A stretch of 64,000 bases of DNA from Belliella aquatica (GCF_014637795.1 NZ_BMFD01000003.1:147754-211753); one strand, 5' to 3'. Counted from the first letter of the stretch, positions 32,702 to 42,893 are shown. The notes: generated by a model not told the origin, from the sequence alone. Translations and numbers: made by a program.

Positions 32702-35113
32702 ATGAAAATTTCTATAAATAGACTGAAAGATTTTATACTGCTTGATCAATCTTCTGAAGAAATCGCTTCGTTGCTGACCGGTTCTGGTCTTGAAGTGGAG
32801 GGGATAGAGCGTTTTGAATCGATCAAAGGGGGCTTGGAAGGGATTGTCATCGGAGAAGTTCTTACCTGCGAAAGACATCCAAATGCTGATAAGTTGAGTG
32901 TCACTACAGTAGACATCGGAACTGAAGTGGTGCCTATCGTCTGCGGAGCGCCAAATGTGGCGGCTGGACAAAAAGTGGTAGTAGCCACCGAAGGTTGTAT
33001 GCTGTATCCAAGTTCTGGAGAACCTTTTCAAATTAAAAAAGCAAAAATCAGAGGTGAGGTATCTCAAGGAATGATTTGTGCCGAAGATGAAATTGGTTTT
33101 GGAGAAAGTCATGCAGGAATCATGGTTTTGGACACAGACTTACCAAATGGATCTTCCGCCGCGGATTACTTCAAGGTTGAAAATAGTGATGTTTTGGAAA
33201 TTGGGTTAACGCCAAATAGAGCTGACGCTGCCTCACATCTGGGTGTAGCGCGCGACCTGAGAGCACTTTTGAACAAAGAAATCTGTCTACCACCCGTAGA
33301 CAAGTTTAAAGTTGATCACACGAATTTGACCATCCCTGTTTCAGTCGAAAGTGCAGAAGATTGCCCTAGATACGCAGGATTGACAATTTCTAATATCAAA
33401 GTTGGCCCATCTCCAGCTTGGCTTCAAAACTATCTGAAAGCCTTGGATTTGGAACCGATCAATAATATCGTAGACATCACTAATTTTATTCTTCATGATT
33501 TGGGTCAGCCGCTTCATGCTTTCGATGCAGAGCAGATCGGTGGAGGAAAGATTCATGTGAAAAAATTAGCCAAAGACTCAAAATTCATCACGCTTGACGA
33601 TAAGGAAAGAAAACTTTCTGGCGAAGAATTGATGATTTGTGATGAAAATGGAGGGCTTTGTATAGCAGGTATTTTTGGAGGAAAAGGCTCTGGTGTCTCA
33701 GATACTACGACAAAAATTTTCTTAGAAAGTGCATATTTCTCACCAGATATCATCAGAAAAGGAAGTCAATTCCACGGGCTCAAAACAGATGCTTCCTTCA
33801 GATTTGAAAGAGGGACTGATCCAAATATGCCGATTTATGCATTAAAAAGGGCAGCGCTTTTGATTCAGGAATTAGCTGGAGGAGAAATTTCATCTGAGAT
33901 CATTGACATTTATCCGAATCCAGTCGCAGACTTTGAGATAGATGTGTTGTACAAACATGTGGATAGATTGATTGGAAAGCATATCCCAAAAGATCAGGTA
34001 AAATCGATCTTAAAAGGGCTGGAGATAGATGTGATCAACGAAAAGGAAGATGGATTTACAGCGATTGTGAAGCCTTACAGAGTTGATGTGACTAGAGAGG
34101 CTGATGTGATCGAGGAGATATTGAGGATCTATGGTTTCGAAAATGTAGCCTTATCAGAAAATCTTAATGCAGATTATCTGGCAGAGCATCCAGTCAAAGA
34201 CTTGAATAAGTTGCAATACAGACTGAGTGAAGTACTTTCTGGTCTTGGTTACTTTGAGATCATCACCAATTCATTGACCAAGCCTATTTATGTAGAGAAA
34301 TCTACCCATCTCAAATTAGAGGACAATGTTGTCATTCTCAATAAGCTGAGTGAGGACCTTGGTGTGATGAGGCAAAGTCTTCTTTTCACAGGTTTGGAAG
34401 TGTTGGCGCACAATATCAACAGAAGACAAAAGGATTTGAAATTATTCGAATTTGGATCCGTTTACTTCAAAGAAGCAGAAGGGTATAGAGAAGAAAAGAG
34501 ACTTTCACTTTTCTTGACAGGTGAGAAAACAGCAGAGAGCTGGTTAGAGCCGTCCAAAGACGTTCAATTCCCAGATCTATATGCTGTGGTAGAGCTGATA
34601 TTGGAAAAGCTAAGTATTGATAATGTCACTGTTGAAATTGTTCATAGTGCCCCGTTTGATTACGCTTTGCAGCTTAATTTAGGAACCAAAATCTTAGGAA
34701 CTGTTGGGATGTTGGATACATCAATCAGCAAGTTAGCGGAAGTGAAACAGGCAGTTTTATTTGCGGAACTCAATTGGGATTTGCTTTGCAAAAAGTCAAA
34801 AGGCTTGAAGAAATATCAAGAGATTTCAAAATTTCCGGAGGTAAGAAGAGATTTATCTTTGGTGATAGATAAAAAAGTTACATTTGATGAAGTAAAAAAA
34901 GTAGCTTTAAAGGTTGGTGGAAAGTTATTGCAGCGCATTGGTGTGTTTGATGTTTATCAAGGAGATAAGATTGAAGCAGGCAAAAAAGCTTATGCTTTGA
35001 GTTTTTATTTGCAGGATTTGGAAAACACATTGACAGATAAAATTATTGATAAAACCATGAGCCGATTGATTCAAAGCTTTGAGAATGAGACCGGTGCTTT
35101 TATCCGAAAATAA
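32702..35113 (+). CDS. pheT: Phenylalanine--tRNA ligase, beta subunit
   Basis: This 803-residue subunit has all the usual domains. The N-terminal tRNA-binding OB fold (about 40-155) shows IGEVLTCERHPNADKLSVTTVDIG. The B3/B4 editing domain (about 210-400) shows PINNIVDITNFILHDLGQPLHAFDA, and the B5 domain is at about 405-480. The catalytic-like core follows (about 490-690, including LFEFGSVYF), and the C-terminal FDX-ACB domain (about 710-803) has KFPEVRRDLSLVIDKKVTF. It pairs with PheS, which is not encoded nearby. A -7 element TAaaTTTG is at 32667-32674. A coiled-coil gene follows 3 nt after the stop, so the pheT to zapA genes look like one transcript. Confidence 0.97.
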   Translation: MKISINRLKDFILLDQSSEEIASLLTGSGLEVEGIERFESIKGGLEGIVIGEVLTCERHPNADKLSVTTVDIGTEVVPIVCGAPNVAAGQKVVVATEGCMLYPSSGEPFQIKKAKIRGEVSQGMICAEDEIGFGESHAGIMVLDTDLPNGSSAADYFKVENSDVLEIGLTPNRADAASHLGVARDLRALLNKEICLPPVDKFKVDHTNLTIPVSVESAEDCPRYAGLTISNIKVGPSPAWLQNYLKALDLEPINNIVDITNFILHDLGQPLHAFDAEQIGGGKIHVKKLAKDSKFITLDDKERKLSGEELMICDENGGLCIAGIFGGKGSGVSDTTTKIFLESAYFSPDIIRKGSQFHGLKTDASFRFERGTDPNMPIYALKRAALLIQELAGGEISSEIIDIYPNPVADFEIDVLYKHVDRLIGKHIPKDQVKSILKGLEIDVINEKEDGFTAIVKPYRVDVTREADVIEEILRIYGFENVALSENLNADYLAEHPVKDLNKLQYRLSEVLSGLGYFEIITNSLTKPIYVEKSTHLKLEDNVVILNKLSEDLGVMRQSLLFTGLEVLAHNINRRQKDLKLFEFGSVYFKEAEGYREEKRLSLFLTGEKTAESWLEPSKDVQFPDLYAVVELILEKLSIDNVTVEIVHSAPFDYALQLNLGTKILGTVGMLDTSISKLAEVKQAVLFAELNWDLLCKKSKGLKKYQEISKFPEVRRDLSLVIDKKVTFDEVKKVALKVGGKLLQRIGVFDVYQGDKIEAGKKAYALSFYLQDLENTLTDKIIDKTMSRLIQSFENETGAFIRK

Positions 35114-35116
35114 AAA

Positions 35117-35401
35117 ATGATTCACGAAGAACTCCAACGATTAGAGAAGCTAGCTACTCAGGTTAGCAAAAAGCTAGAGCAGATAGAAGAGCAGAATCTA
35201 ATGCTCAAGCATGAAGTAGATTTCTTGAGATCCAGCATCAAAGAGAAAGATGCTGCGTTGGAGGATTTTAAAAATCAAATTAAAATTACTAAACTTGTAA
35301 ACAGCATACCAGTGGAAAACATTGAGTCTGCCGAGTTGAGAGAAAGGATCAATAATTATATACAGGAAATCGATAATATAATTGCCTATTTGTCTGAATG
35401 A
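35117..35401 (+). CDS. Coiled-coil protein, 94 residues, between pheT and zapA
   Basis: The sequence is one long heptad-type coiled coil (LQRLEKLATQVSKKLEQIEE, then LMLKHEVDFLRSSIKEKDAALEDF) followed by a short C-terminal helical tail (ELRERINNYIQEIDNIIAYLSE). I do not recognise a named family. It sits 3 nt after pheT and its stop is 1 nt before the zapA ATG, so the two small proteins are made together. Size, coiled-coil nature and linkage to zapA suggest a division-associated partner (functionally like ZapB), which is inference. Confidence 0.75.
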   Translation: MIHEELQRLEKLATQVSKKLEQIEEQNLMLKHEVDFLRSSIKEKDAALEDFKNQIKITKLVNSIPVENIESAELRERINNYIQEIDNIIAYLSE

Positions 35402-35402
35402 T

Positions 35403-35687
35403 ATGGAAACACTTTCTGTGAAAATAAAAATCGGAGATCGCGAATACCCGATGAAGGTAAAAGTGGAGGATGAGGCGAAAATCAGACATGCAGGGAAATT
35501 GATTAATGATAAAATCAAAAGATATAGAGAAGAATTTGGCTTGGATGACAAACAGGATTTATTGGCTATGGCAGCATTTGACTGCATGGTGGAATCAATG
35601 GAACAAGACAAAGTCAACTCAGATGACAGCGAAATGATAAAGGCAACAATAGCCAAAGTAAACCGTCAGTTAACAGATCTTTTATAA
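35403..35687 (+). CDS. zapA: Cell division protein ZapA
   Basis: This 94-residue protein has the ZapA pattern: an N-terminal beta hairpin with SVKIKIGDREYPMKVK, EDEAKIRHAGKLINDKIKRYREEF, then a Gln/Asp/Leu helix DKQDLLAMAAFDCMVESM and a coiled C-terminus. ZapA crosslinks FtsZ protofilaments at the division ring. The ATG at 35403 is preferred over a TTG at 35382 that would overlap the upstream gene. rny starts 66 nt later. Confidence 0.92.
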   Translation: METLSVKIKIGDREYPMKVKVEDEAKIRHAGKLINDKIKRYREEFGLDDKQDLLAMAAFDCMVESMEQDKVNSDDSEMIKATIAKVNRQLTDLL

Positions 35688-35753
35688 TTAAAACCCAAAA
35701 CTCAAAAAGGCACTTTTTGCTTTCCTAGGAGGTATTATTATATAAAATAACCT

Positions 35754-37319
35754 ATGGGAGAATCATTATACATCATCATTTCAGGTCTAGTAGGACTTGG
35801 GATTGGAGCCTTAATTGTGGGCTTTTTTCTGAAAGGAAATAATAAGAAAATCGAAGAAGAAGCTAAGGAAAAAGCTAAAATCATCTTGCGTGAAGCGGAG
35901 ATGAATGCTGAGTCTTTGAAAAAAGACAGAATTCTTGAAGCCAAAGAGAAGTACTTGAAGCTGAAATCTGAATTTGAAGAAGAGGCTAATAAGAAAAAAG
36001 CGATTATCATCACCAATGAAAATAAGCTAAAGCAGAAAGAACAAGTGCTTTCCAAGGAGCTAGAGCAAATCAAGCGCAAAGAAGCTGAACTCGATAGCAA
36101 AAAGGAAAATCTAAGTGCTCAGATGCACTCGGTTCAAGTGAAGAAAGATGAGCTCGACAGGGTGACCAATCAGAGAATTGCTGATTTAGAAAAAATCGCA
36201 AATCTAACCAAAGAAGAAGCTAGAGAGCAATTGGTAGAAATGCTGAAAGACGAAGCTAATACAAAAGCTTCTTCACACATCAAAGATATCCTAGATCAAG
36301 CAAAATTGTCCGCAACTAAGCAGGCCAAAAAAATCGTCTTGGATACCATTCAGAGAACAGCTACAGAGCATGCCATTGAAAATTGTGTGTCTGTATTCAA
36401 TATCGAAAGTGATGATATTAAAGGTAAAATCATCGGTAGAGAAGGTAGAAATATCAGAGCACTAGAAGCTGCTACTGGAGTTGAAATTGTAGTAGATGAT
36501 ACGCCTGAGGCGATTATTATCTCAGGATTTGATCCGGTAAGAAGAGAAGTTGCCAGATTATCACTTCATAGATTGGTACAGGATGGTAGAATCCACCCAG
36601 CAAGAATCGAGGAGGTAGTTGCAAAGACAGAAAAAAACATAGACGAGGAAATCGTTGAAATAGGAGAACGTACTTGTATAGAACTTGGAATTCACGGCCT
36701 TCATCCTGAGTTGATCAGAATGGTGGGAAGAATGAGATTCCGTTCTTCTTATGGTCAAAACTTACTTCAACATTCCAAAGAAGTAGCCAAGCTTTGTGCT
36801 ACCATGGCAGCTGAAATGGGCTTGAATGCTAAGATGGCCAAAAGAGCAGGTTTGCTGCATGATATTGGTAAAGTTTATCCTGAGGAAGCTGAGTTACCTC
36901 ACGCAATTTTGGGGATGGAGCTTGCCAAAAAATACAAGGAACATCCAGAAGTATGTAATGCTATAGGAGCTCACCATGACGAGATCGAGATGACTTCTAT
37001 GATTTCTCCAATTGTACAGGCATCTGATGCGATCTCAGGCTCTAGACCGGGAGCACGAAGAGAAATCATGGATAGCTACATTAAGAGATTGAAAGATCTT
37101 GAGGATCTAGCATTGAGCTTTGATGGAGTAAACAAGTGTTTTGCGATGCAAGCAGGACGTGAACTTCGGGTCATCGTAGATGCTGATAATGTAAGCGATC
37201 AGACAGCAAGTCAGCTTTCATTCGATATCTCTCAGAAAATCGAAAAAGAAATGCAGTATCCAGGTCAGATCAAAATCACTGTAATCAGAGAAATGAGATC
37301 TGTGAGTTACGCGAAATAA
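35754..37319 (+). CDS. rny: Ribonuclease Y
   Basis: This 521-residue membrane-anchored endoribonuclease starts RNA decay. It has an N-terminal membrane helix (about 5-25), a long coiled coil (about 30-200), a KH domain (about 205-275) with [21 protein letters not shown], and an HD domain (about 330-430) with [19 protein letters not shown] and AHHDEIEM. The C-terminal end is [16 protein letters not shown] and on to the end. Length matches the family (about 520). A short AT-rich gap with AGGAGG (35727-35732) precedes the ATG. A terminator follows. Confidence 0.96.
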   Translation: MGESLYIIISGLVGLGIGALIVGFFLKGNNKKIEEEAKEKAKIILREAEMNAESLKKDRILEAKEKYLKLKSEFEEEANKKKAIIITNENKLKQKEQVLSKELEQIKRKEAELDSKKENLSAQMHSVQVKKDELDRVTNQRIADLEKIANLTKEEAREQLVEMLKDEANTKASSHIKDILDQAKLSATKQAKKIVLDTIQRTATEHAIENCVSVFNIESDDIKGKIIGREGRNIRALEAATGVEIVVDDTPEAIIISGFDPVRREVARLSLHRLVQDGRIHPARIEEVVAKTEKNIDEEIVEIGERTCIELGIHGLHPELIRMVGRMRFRSSYGQNLLQHSKEVAKLCATMAAEMGLNAKMAKRAGLLHDIGKVYPEEAELPHAILGMELAKKYKEHPEVCNAIGAHHDEIEMTSMISPIVQASDAISGSRPGARREIMDSYIKRLKDLEDLALSFDGVNKCFAMQAGRELRVIVDADNVSDQTASQLSFDISQKIEKEMQYPGQIKITVIREMRSVSYAK

Positions 37320-37344
37320 TAAATATTAATATTTTAATAATTGT

Positions 37345-37376
37345 AAAAGGTGTAGGAAAGATTCTACACCTTTTTT
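37345..37376 (+). terminator. Terminator after rny
   Basis: AAAAGGTGTAG (37345-37355) pairs with CTACACCTTTT (37364-37374) around an 8-nt loop, with T-run continuing. Confidence 0.9.
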
Positions 37377-37443
37377 AGTTGAGATTCTTTTCCTATTTTA
37401 GAGATAATTTTATAGTCTCCAATTCCATTAACCCATCTTTTTG

Positions 37444-38223
37444 ATGTTTGTACTGACGCATTTATTCTTTAGCATAGGAGAGGTTTTTTATTCTTCTTAC
37501 AAAAATCTAAAGGTTCGAATAGCTAAGAAAAAGTTGTCTGAACAAGATAAAAATATCTTGAAAAATCTCTTTCCCTACTATGCAAAATTGAATGCAAGCC
37601 ACAAACAGGAGTTTATAGAAAAGGTAGAGTGGTTTATAGCAGAGAAGAATTTTTTGCCACGAGGAGAGTTGATGATGGTTACCCAAGAGATGAAACTTTT
37701 GATCTCAGCCACAGCAGTGATGGTTACTTTTGGATTTCCAGGAGTGACTTTAAAACATTTCAAAAAAATACTGATTTATCCTGATTCCTATTATTCGACG
37801 ATCAATCAGCAATTTCATCAAGGAGAAGTCAATCCAAAGCTGGGAATCATTGTATTGTCTTGGGAGAATTTTGTAAGAGGATTCATTGATTTGCAGGATG
37901 GGATAAATCTAGGAATTCATGAAATCGCCCATGCGATGAAGCTCGAAAATCAAATTCATTACAACAGTGAGAGTAATTTCTTCAATCCAACGCTTTGGGG
38001 ACGATACGCTGAAAATGCATCTCTGGAAATAGAGAAAATCCTAAATGGAGAAGAGACTATTTTCCGCTCCTCTGCAGCAAACAATCAACATGAGTTTTTT
38101 GCAGTTGCCTTGGAAGTATTTTTCGAAAGGTCAGTCGAACTCAAAAGCTATAATCAAAGACTCTATCAATCTTTGGTCTACTTGCTGAAGCAAGATCCAA
38201 TTGTATTGGCTCGAGAGGTTTAA
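37444..38223 (+). CDS. MtfA-like zinc peptidase (DUF980/PF06167)
   Basis: This 259-residue protein shows the MtfA/DUF980 pattern. There is an N-terminal hydrophobic stretch, then LSEQDKNILKNLFPYYAKLNASHKQEFIEKVEWFI split by polar residues, TQEMKLLISATAVMVTFGFP, YSTINQQFHQGEVNPKLGI and the zinc motif HEIAHAMK (HExxH). The downstream Glu-containing NQHEFFAVALEVFFE provides the third ligand. In E. coli MtfA is an aminopeptidase that binds the regulator Mlc. No Mlc partner is visible here. The ATG at 37444 is chosen; a TTG 3 nt upstream gives one extra residue. Confidence 0.87.
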   Translation: MFVLTHLFFSIGEVFYSSYKNLKVRIAKKKLSEQDKNILKNLFPYYAKLNASHKQEFIEKVEWFIAEKNFLPRGELMMVTQEMKLLISATAVMVTFGFPGVTLKHFKKILIYPDSYYSTINQQFHQGEVNPKLGIIVLSWENFVRGFIDLQDGINLGIHEIAHAMKLENQIHYNSESNFFNPTLWGRYAENASLEIEKILNGEETIFRSSAANNQHEFFAVALEVFFERSVELKSYNQRLYQSLVYLLKQDPIVLAREV

Positions 38224-38296
38224 TGCAAATTGTTTACAAGCGGTATTGCCATCTTTTTGATTTATTGTGACTTTTGGAGTTATTAATTCTTCCTTT

Positions 38297-39577
38297 ATGA
38301 AATCAATCAAAAGCTTACTATCACTCGCTCTATTGTTTCTGTTTGTCCAAGTTTCTGCTCAGGATATCAAATCAACTTACAAGGCAGCGGTAGAAAAACT
38401 CGCAAATAAAAAAGAAGTTCAGGATGCTTTTGCTTACATCTTTGAGATTGATGAGCAAACGATAGCTGATATGATCACTTTGACAGAGATTCCTGCACCA
38501 TCTTTTGAAGAAACAGCAAAAGGCCTGGTTTTCGCAGAAATGCTTCGGAATGCTGGAGCTGATTCAGTTTGGATCGATGAGGTGGGCAATGTCATCGCAT
38601 TGAGAAAAGGTAAGAAGTCGGATAAAACGATTGTGATCGATGCGCATTTGGATACTGTTTTTCCGATAGAAACTGATGTCACTGTAAAACAAAGAGGTGA
38701 TACATTATATGCGCCTGGAATAGCTGATGCCAACCGTTCTTTGGCCATGTCGATTGCCTTGATGAAGACGCTTGTACATCAAAATATAAGGACAACACAT
38801 GACTTATGGTTTGTAGGTTCTGTTGGAGAAGAAGGGCTTGGAGATTTAAAAGGGATGAAACACCTTTTTAGAGAAGGAGGCCATAAAATTGATGCATTTA
38901 TCGCTATTGATGGTGCAGGGATAGATGGTATTGTCAATGGAGGAATCGGCTCTCTTCGGTACAGAGTTACTTTCAAAGGTTCAGGAGGACATTCCTATGG
39001 CGCTTTTGGAATAGGGAATCCGCACAATGCCTTAGCCAATGCGATTTCTAGTTTTGTTCCGAAGGCCGATCAGTTTACCAAAGAAGGAATCAGAACAACA
39101 TACAGCGTGTCAGTCCTAGGAGGAGGGACTTCAGTGAATTCCATTCCTTATGAATCTTGGATGCTCGTCGATATGAGGTCAGAAAGTCAAGAAAGACTTC
39201 AAGGAATCAAAAAATTATTTTTAGAATCAATTGAAGAAGGTTTAGCAAAGGAAAACAGCATTATTCGCAGTGGAGATTCTTTGACAATAGATATCGAAAA
39301 TGTAGGAGATAGACCTAGTGGATTGCTTGAATCAGAACACCCTTTGGTCCAACAATCGATGGCAGTTGCGAATTACCTTACAGGAAAGCAGCCAAGATTA
39401 AGTTCTAGCTCTACGAATAGTAATGTGGCATTTTCATTAGGAATTCCAGCAGTGACAATCGGAAGAGGCGGGCAGGCCGGAGGCGGGCACAGTCTTGATG
39501 AATGGTTCCTCAACAAAGATGGCTATCTCGGTCTTCAGAATGCTTTATTATTGATTTTGATGCAAGGGGAATATTAA
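38297..39577 (+). CDS. Secreted M20-family metallopeptidase
   Basis: This 426-residue peptidase has a Sec signal (MKSIKSLLSLALLFLFVQVSA). The M20 catalytic domain shows IEIPAPSFEE-like TEIPAPSFEETAKG, VIDAHLDTVFP (metal His and catalytic Asp), GIADANRSLAMSIAL (bridging Asp), GSVGEEGLGDLKG (catalytic Glu) and the final GGGHSLDEWF (metal His). A dimerisation/lid domain fills about 210-320 (SGGHSYGAFGIGNPHNALAN). It acts on peptides outside the cytoplasm; specificity unknown. The ATG at 38297 gives a clean signal peptide, whereas a TTG at 38267 would add polar residues before it. Confidence 0.9.
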   Translation: MKSIKSLLSLALLFLFVQVSAQDIKSTYKAAVEKLANKKEVQDAFAYIFEIDEQTIADMITLTEIPAPSFEETAKGLVFAEMLRNAGADSVWIDEVGNVIALRKGKKSDKTIVIDAHLDTVFPIETDVTVKQRGDTLYAPGIADANRSLAMSIALMKTLVHQNIRTTHDLWFVGSVGEEGLGDLKGMKHLFREGGHKIDAFIAIDGAGIDGIVNGGIGSLRYRVTFKGSGGHSYGAFGIGNPHNALANAISSFVPKADQFTKEGIRTTYSVSVLGGGTSVNSIPYESWMLVDMRSESQERLQGIKKLFLESIEEGLAKENSIIRSGDSLTIDIENVGDRPSGLLESEHPLVQQSMAVANYLTGKQPRLSSSSTNSNVAFSLGIPAVTIGRGGQAGGGHSLDEWFLNKDGYLGLQNALLLILMQGEY

Positions 39578-39592
39578 AAAACGTATTTATCA

Positions 39593-39638
39593 AAAAACAG
39601 AAATCCCAAGCTTAATCAAGCTTGGGATTTCTGTTTTT
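39593..39638. terminator. Bidirectional terminator with a 21-bp perfect stem
   Basis: Positions 39593-39613 are exactly complementary to 39618-39638 around AATC. The outer A5/T5 runs allow termination in both directions, for the M20 peptidase gene and the leftward ABC-F gene. Confidence 0.92.
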
Positions 39639-39707
39639 AAAGACTTTTTATTTCCATTTATTTCACGAAGTATATTTCTACTTTATTTCGCTACACTAAC
39701 TTCAATT

Positions 39708-41342
39708 TTACTTCCTCTCCACCTCTCTCAAATTCTCTAATTTCTTATTTCTCAGGAATCCATTGATATCTTCGAAGTGTTCTTTTACACGCTTGTTGCC
39801 AAATTCGAAAACTTTAGTCACCAATCCATCTAAGAAATCCCTGTCGTGGGAAACAACGATCAAAGTTCCATCAAAAGCTTTTAGCGCATCCTTGATGATG
39901 TCCTTGGTTTTCATATCCAAATGATTGGTAGGTTCATCGAGAATCAGGAGATTGACAGGTTCTAGCAAAAGTTTGATCATGGCTAATCTGGTTTTCTCAC
40001 CACCAGAGAGTACTTTGACTTTTTTGTTGATGTCATCGCCTTTGAACATAAATGCACCCAAGAGATCTTTGATTTTTCCTCTGATCTCACCAACTGCGAT
40101 TTGATCGATCGTGTCGAAAATCGTCAAACTTTCATCCAAAAGAGAAGCTTGGTTTTGGGCAAAGTAACCGATCATGGCATTGTGGCCCAATTCACATTTT
40201 CCTTCAAAGTCTATTTCTCCCATGATCGCTTTGATCATAGTAGATTTTCCTTCCCCATTTTTTCCTACGAAAGAAACTTTCTGACCTTGTTCGATGGTCA
40301 TACTTGCATCTTTGAAGACTACATGATCGCCATAGGTTTTTGTGAGCTCTTCTACGATGACAGGGTATTTTCCAGACCTCGGGGATGGAGGGAAGCGCAA
40401 TTTCAAAGCAGATGAGTCAACTTCATCCACTTCTACGATATCCAACTTCTCCAACATCTTCACACGAGACTGCACTTGCAAAGTCTTGGAGTAAGTTCCT
40501 TTAAACCTTTCTATGAATTGAGTTGTCTCAGCAATAAATTTCTGTTGCTCGTCGAATTGCTTCTGCTGCTGCTCTCTTCGCTCTTTTCTCAACTCGAGAT
40601 AATGGGAGTATTTGGCTTTGTAATCATAAATACGGCCCATCGTCACTTCAATGGTTCTATTGGTGACATTATCCACAAAAGCCCTATCGTGGGAAATCAC
40701 TACCACAGCTTTGGCTTTTTCTGTTAAAAATTCTTCCAGCCATTGGATGGACTCGATATCCAAATGGTTGGTAGGTTCATCCAAAAGTATCAAGTCTGGT
40801 TTTTGTAATAAGATTTTTGCCAGCTCTATTCGCATTCTCCATCCACCGGAGAATTCTGAGGTTGATCTTGTGAAATCAGCCCTTTCGAAACCTAATCCTA
40901 AAAGAACTTTTTCAACCTCGGCCTCATAATTTACTTCTTCGATGGCGTAGAATTTTTCGCTGAGTTCGGATACTTGCTCGATGATTTTATAATATTCTTC
41001 CGAATCATAATCAGTCCTCACGGTCAGCTCTTCATTAAGCCTATCGATTTCTGTTTTCATATTGAGGTAGGAAGCGAAGGCTTTGGAAGTTTCTTCCATC
41101 ACAGTGCAATCATCCGCAGTAAGTAAATGTTGTGGCAAATAAGCAATTACCGCATCTTTTGGAGCAGAAACTCCACCTTTGGTTGGCTTGGTAGCTCCCG
41201 CGATAATCTTAAGCATCGTGGATTTTCCAGCTCCATTTTTCCCCATTAGGGCTATTTTGTCATTTTCATTGATGGAAAAAGAGACGTCACTAAACAATGC
41301 CGAGCCCCCATGCAATACCGCTATGTTATCTACAGAAATCAT
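39708..41342 (-). CDS. ABC-F family ATPase (Uup/YbiT-like)
   Basis: This 544-residue soluble ATPase has two nucleotide-binding domains: Walker A GKNGAGKSTMLK (about 35) and GKNGEGKSTMIK (about 355); signatures FSGGWRMRIELA and LSGGEKTRLAM; Walker [13 protein letters not shown] and [12 protein letters not shown]. The ABC-F linker (about 245-310) with Arg/Gln/Lys-rich helices ERREQQQKQFDEQQKF joins them. ABC-F proteins act on the ribosome. The lack of an EttA arm suggests the YbiT- or Uup-like subgroup, but the C-terminal coiled domain of Uup is missing, so YbiT is closer. The signature FSGGW instead of LSGG occurs in YbiT-type proteins. Confidence 0.9.
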   Translation of the reverse strand: MISVDNIAVLHGGSALFSDVSFSINENDKIALMGKNGAGKSTMLKIIAGATKPTKGGVSAPKDAVIAYLPQHLLTADDCTVMEETSKAFASYLNMKTEIDRLNEELTVRTDYDSEEYYKIIEQVSELSEKFYAIEEVNYEAEVEKVLLGLGFERADFTRSTSEFSGGWRMRIELAKILLQKPDLILLDEPTNHLDIESIQWLEEFLTEKAKAVVVISHDRAFVDNVTNRTIEVTMGRIYDYKAKYSHYLELRKERREQQQKQFDEQQKFIAETTQFIERFKGTYSKTLQVQSRVKMLEKLDIVEVDEVDSSALKLRFPPSPRSGKYPVIVEELTKTYGDHVVFKDASMTIEQGQKVSFVGKNGEGKSTMIKAIMGEIDFEGKCELGHNAMIGYFAQNQASLLDESLTIFDTIDQIAVGEIRGKIKDLLGAFMFKGDDINKKVKVLSGGEKTRLAMIKLLLEPVNLLILDEPTNHLDMKTKDIIKDALKAFDGTLIVVSHDRDFLDGLVTKVFEFGNKRVKEHFEDINGFLRNKKLENLREVERK

Positions 41343-41534
41343 AATCTCAAATTTGAAGATGCAAATGTAAGGAATAGATGATTGAAAAATTGGAAGATTT
41401 GAAAATTCCTCAATGATTGATACGGATCTTATTATTTTAACCTTTCTAGACTTGAATGCTCGATTAAAAAACCAAAAGATGGTCTTCGGAATGGTCTTTG
41501 CTTTATATCTTATTGATAATCAAATTTTAAAAAA

Positions 41535-41807
41535 ATGGATAACAGAGAAAAATTAGAGAAGATGGACAGGGCTTTGAGATTGATGCAAGATCTAAGACAT
41601 AGCCAAGTTGCCATGGTCGAAAAATCTTCTAAGCTTCAAATGGATGCCATGGAATTCAACTTTTCAGAAATGGAAAAAAATATGGGCGATCTTTTTAGCA
41701 GATACAATGAATCTCTCGATTTGATCGATGCAGAGGTTGAGCGCTTCGAAATCAAGAGAAATCAATTTGAGCAAAAACATGGCTTAGATAAAATTGAAGA
41801 AGAATAG
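41535..41807 (+). CDS. Hypothetical coiled-coil protein, 90 residues
   Basis: The product is highly charged and helical throughout (MDNREKLEKMDRALRLMQDL, SEMEKNMGDLFSRYNESLDL, EVERFEIKRNQFEQKHG), with heptad-like spacing. It has no signal peptide or membrane segment. I do not recognise a family. It is a single-gene unit with 190 nt of upstream DNA and a strong terminator downstream. Confidence 0.65.
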   Translation: MDNREKLEKMDRALRLMQDLRHSQVAMVEKSSKLQMDAMEFNFSEMEKNMGDLFSRYNESLDLIDAEVERFEIKRNQFEQKHGLDKIEEE

Positions 41808-41828
41808 AAATAAAACTTCTTAGCAGAA

Positions 41829-41864
41829 AAAAAACCGGTTTGAACTTAATCAAACCGGTTTTTT
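41829..41864. terminator. Bidirectional terminator between the coiled-coil gene and sucD
   Basis: A 15-bp perfect stem (41829-41843 with 41850-41864) has A6/T6 ends and a 6-nt loop. Confidence 0.9.
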
Positions 41865-41882
41865 AATTTATCTAGCTTTAGA

Positions 41883-42764
41883 TTAAGCTTCTACGCCCAA
41901 TGCTTTTGCCATAACAGCTCCGATTTCAGCTGGTGATTCAGCTACATGGATGCCATTTTCTCTCATAATTCTCATTTTTGCTTCTGCAGTATCATCTGCT
42001 CCACCTACGATAGCTCCTGCATGTCCCATTCTTCTTCCTGGAGGTGCTGTTTGTCCAGCGATAAACCCTACAACAGGTTTTTTGTTTCCAGTTTCTCTGA
42101 TCCATCTTGCGGCATCCGCTTCATAGTTTCCTCCGATTTCACCGATCATAACGATCGCATCAGTTTCAGGATCTTCCATTAAAAGTTGTACTGCATCTTT
42201 TGTAGATGTTCCGATGATTGGATCACCACCAATACCGATAGCAGTAGATACACCCATACCAGCTTTTACTATTTGATCTGCTGCTTCATAAGTTAATGTA
42301 CCAGACTTAGACACAATACCAATTCTCCCTTGTTTGAATACAAATCCAGGCATGATACCTACTTTCGCCTCTCCCGGAGTGATTACACCTGGACAGTTAG
42401 GACCGATTAGGGTAGCACCTCTTTCCTTGATGTATGGTTTTGCTCTCATCATGTCAGCAACAGGAATACCTTCTGTGATTGCAATAATAACTTTGATACC
42501 AGCGTCTGCAGCTTCCATAATTGCATCTGCAGCAAAAGCAGGTGGAACAAAGATGATAGATGTATCAGCACCAGTTTTAGAAACTGCTTCTTCAACTGAG
42601 TTGAAAACAGGTTTTTCTAGATGTGATGACCCACCTTTACCTGGAGTTACCCCACCGACTACATTGGTTCCGTACTCGATCATTTGCTGTGCATGGAAAG
42701 ATCCTTCAGATCCTGTAAACCCTTGCACGATCACTTTTGAATTCTTATTAACTAAAACACTCAT
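41883..42764 (-). CDS. sucD: Succinate--CoA ligase, alpha subunit
   Basis: This 293-residue subunit of succinyl-CoA synthetase catalyses substrate-level phosphorylation in the TCA cycle and, here, may use succinyl-CoA coming from methylmalonyl-CoA mutase. It shows the CoA-binding [20 protein letters not shown]-like start (broken here for length), [44 protein letters not shown], and the phospho-His loop [11 protein letters not shown]. The ATG at 42764 gives the usual N-terminus [15 protein letters not shown]; an extension to 42839 would add a non-family leader. sucC is not adjacent. A possible TAttTTTG -7 element lies at 42794-42787 on the minus strand. Confidence 0.95.
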   Translation of the reverse strand: MSVLVNKNSKVIVQGFTGSEGSFHAQQMIEYGTNVVGGVTPGKGGSSHLEKPVFNSVEEAVSKTGADTSIIFVPPAFAADAIMEAADAGIKVIIAITEGIPVADMMRAKPYIKERGATLIGPNCPGVITPGEAKVGIMPGFVFKQGRIGIVSKSGTLTYEAADQIVKAGMGVSTAIGIGGDPIIGTSTKDAVQLLMEDPETDAIVMIGEIGGNYEADAARWIRETGNKKPVVGFIAGQTAPPGRRMGHAGAIVGGADDTAEAKMRIMRENGIHVAESPAEIGAVMAKALGVEA

Positions 42765-42893
42765 GTTGCGATTTTTAAAGTTTGCACAAAAATAAAGGAA
42801 TAAGACCTTAGATAAAAAGAAATCGGAAACAATATCCATTTAATTTACACTCTGCATATCTTTTTCTATTTTAGACGGCGCTATCGACCCATT

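Noticed and set aside
35688-35753. 6S RNA between zapA and rny
   Set aside because: The gap is only 66 nt, too short for 6S RNA, and no bubble-type hairpin is seen.
42334-42795. 153-codon open frame antisense to sucD
   Set aside because: It mirrors the codon structure of sucD, has no family pattern and lies wholly inside a well-supported gene.
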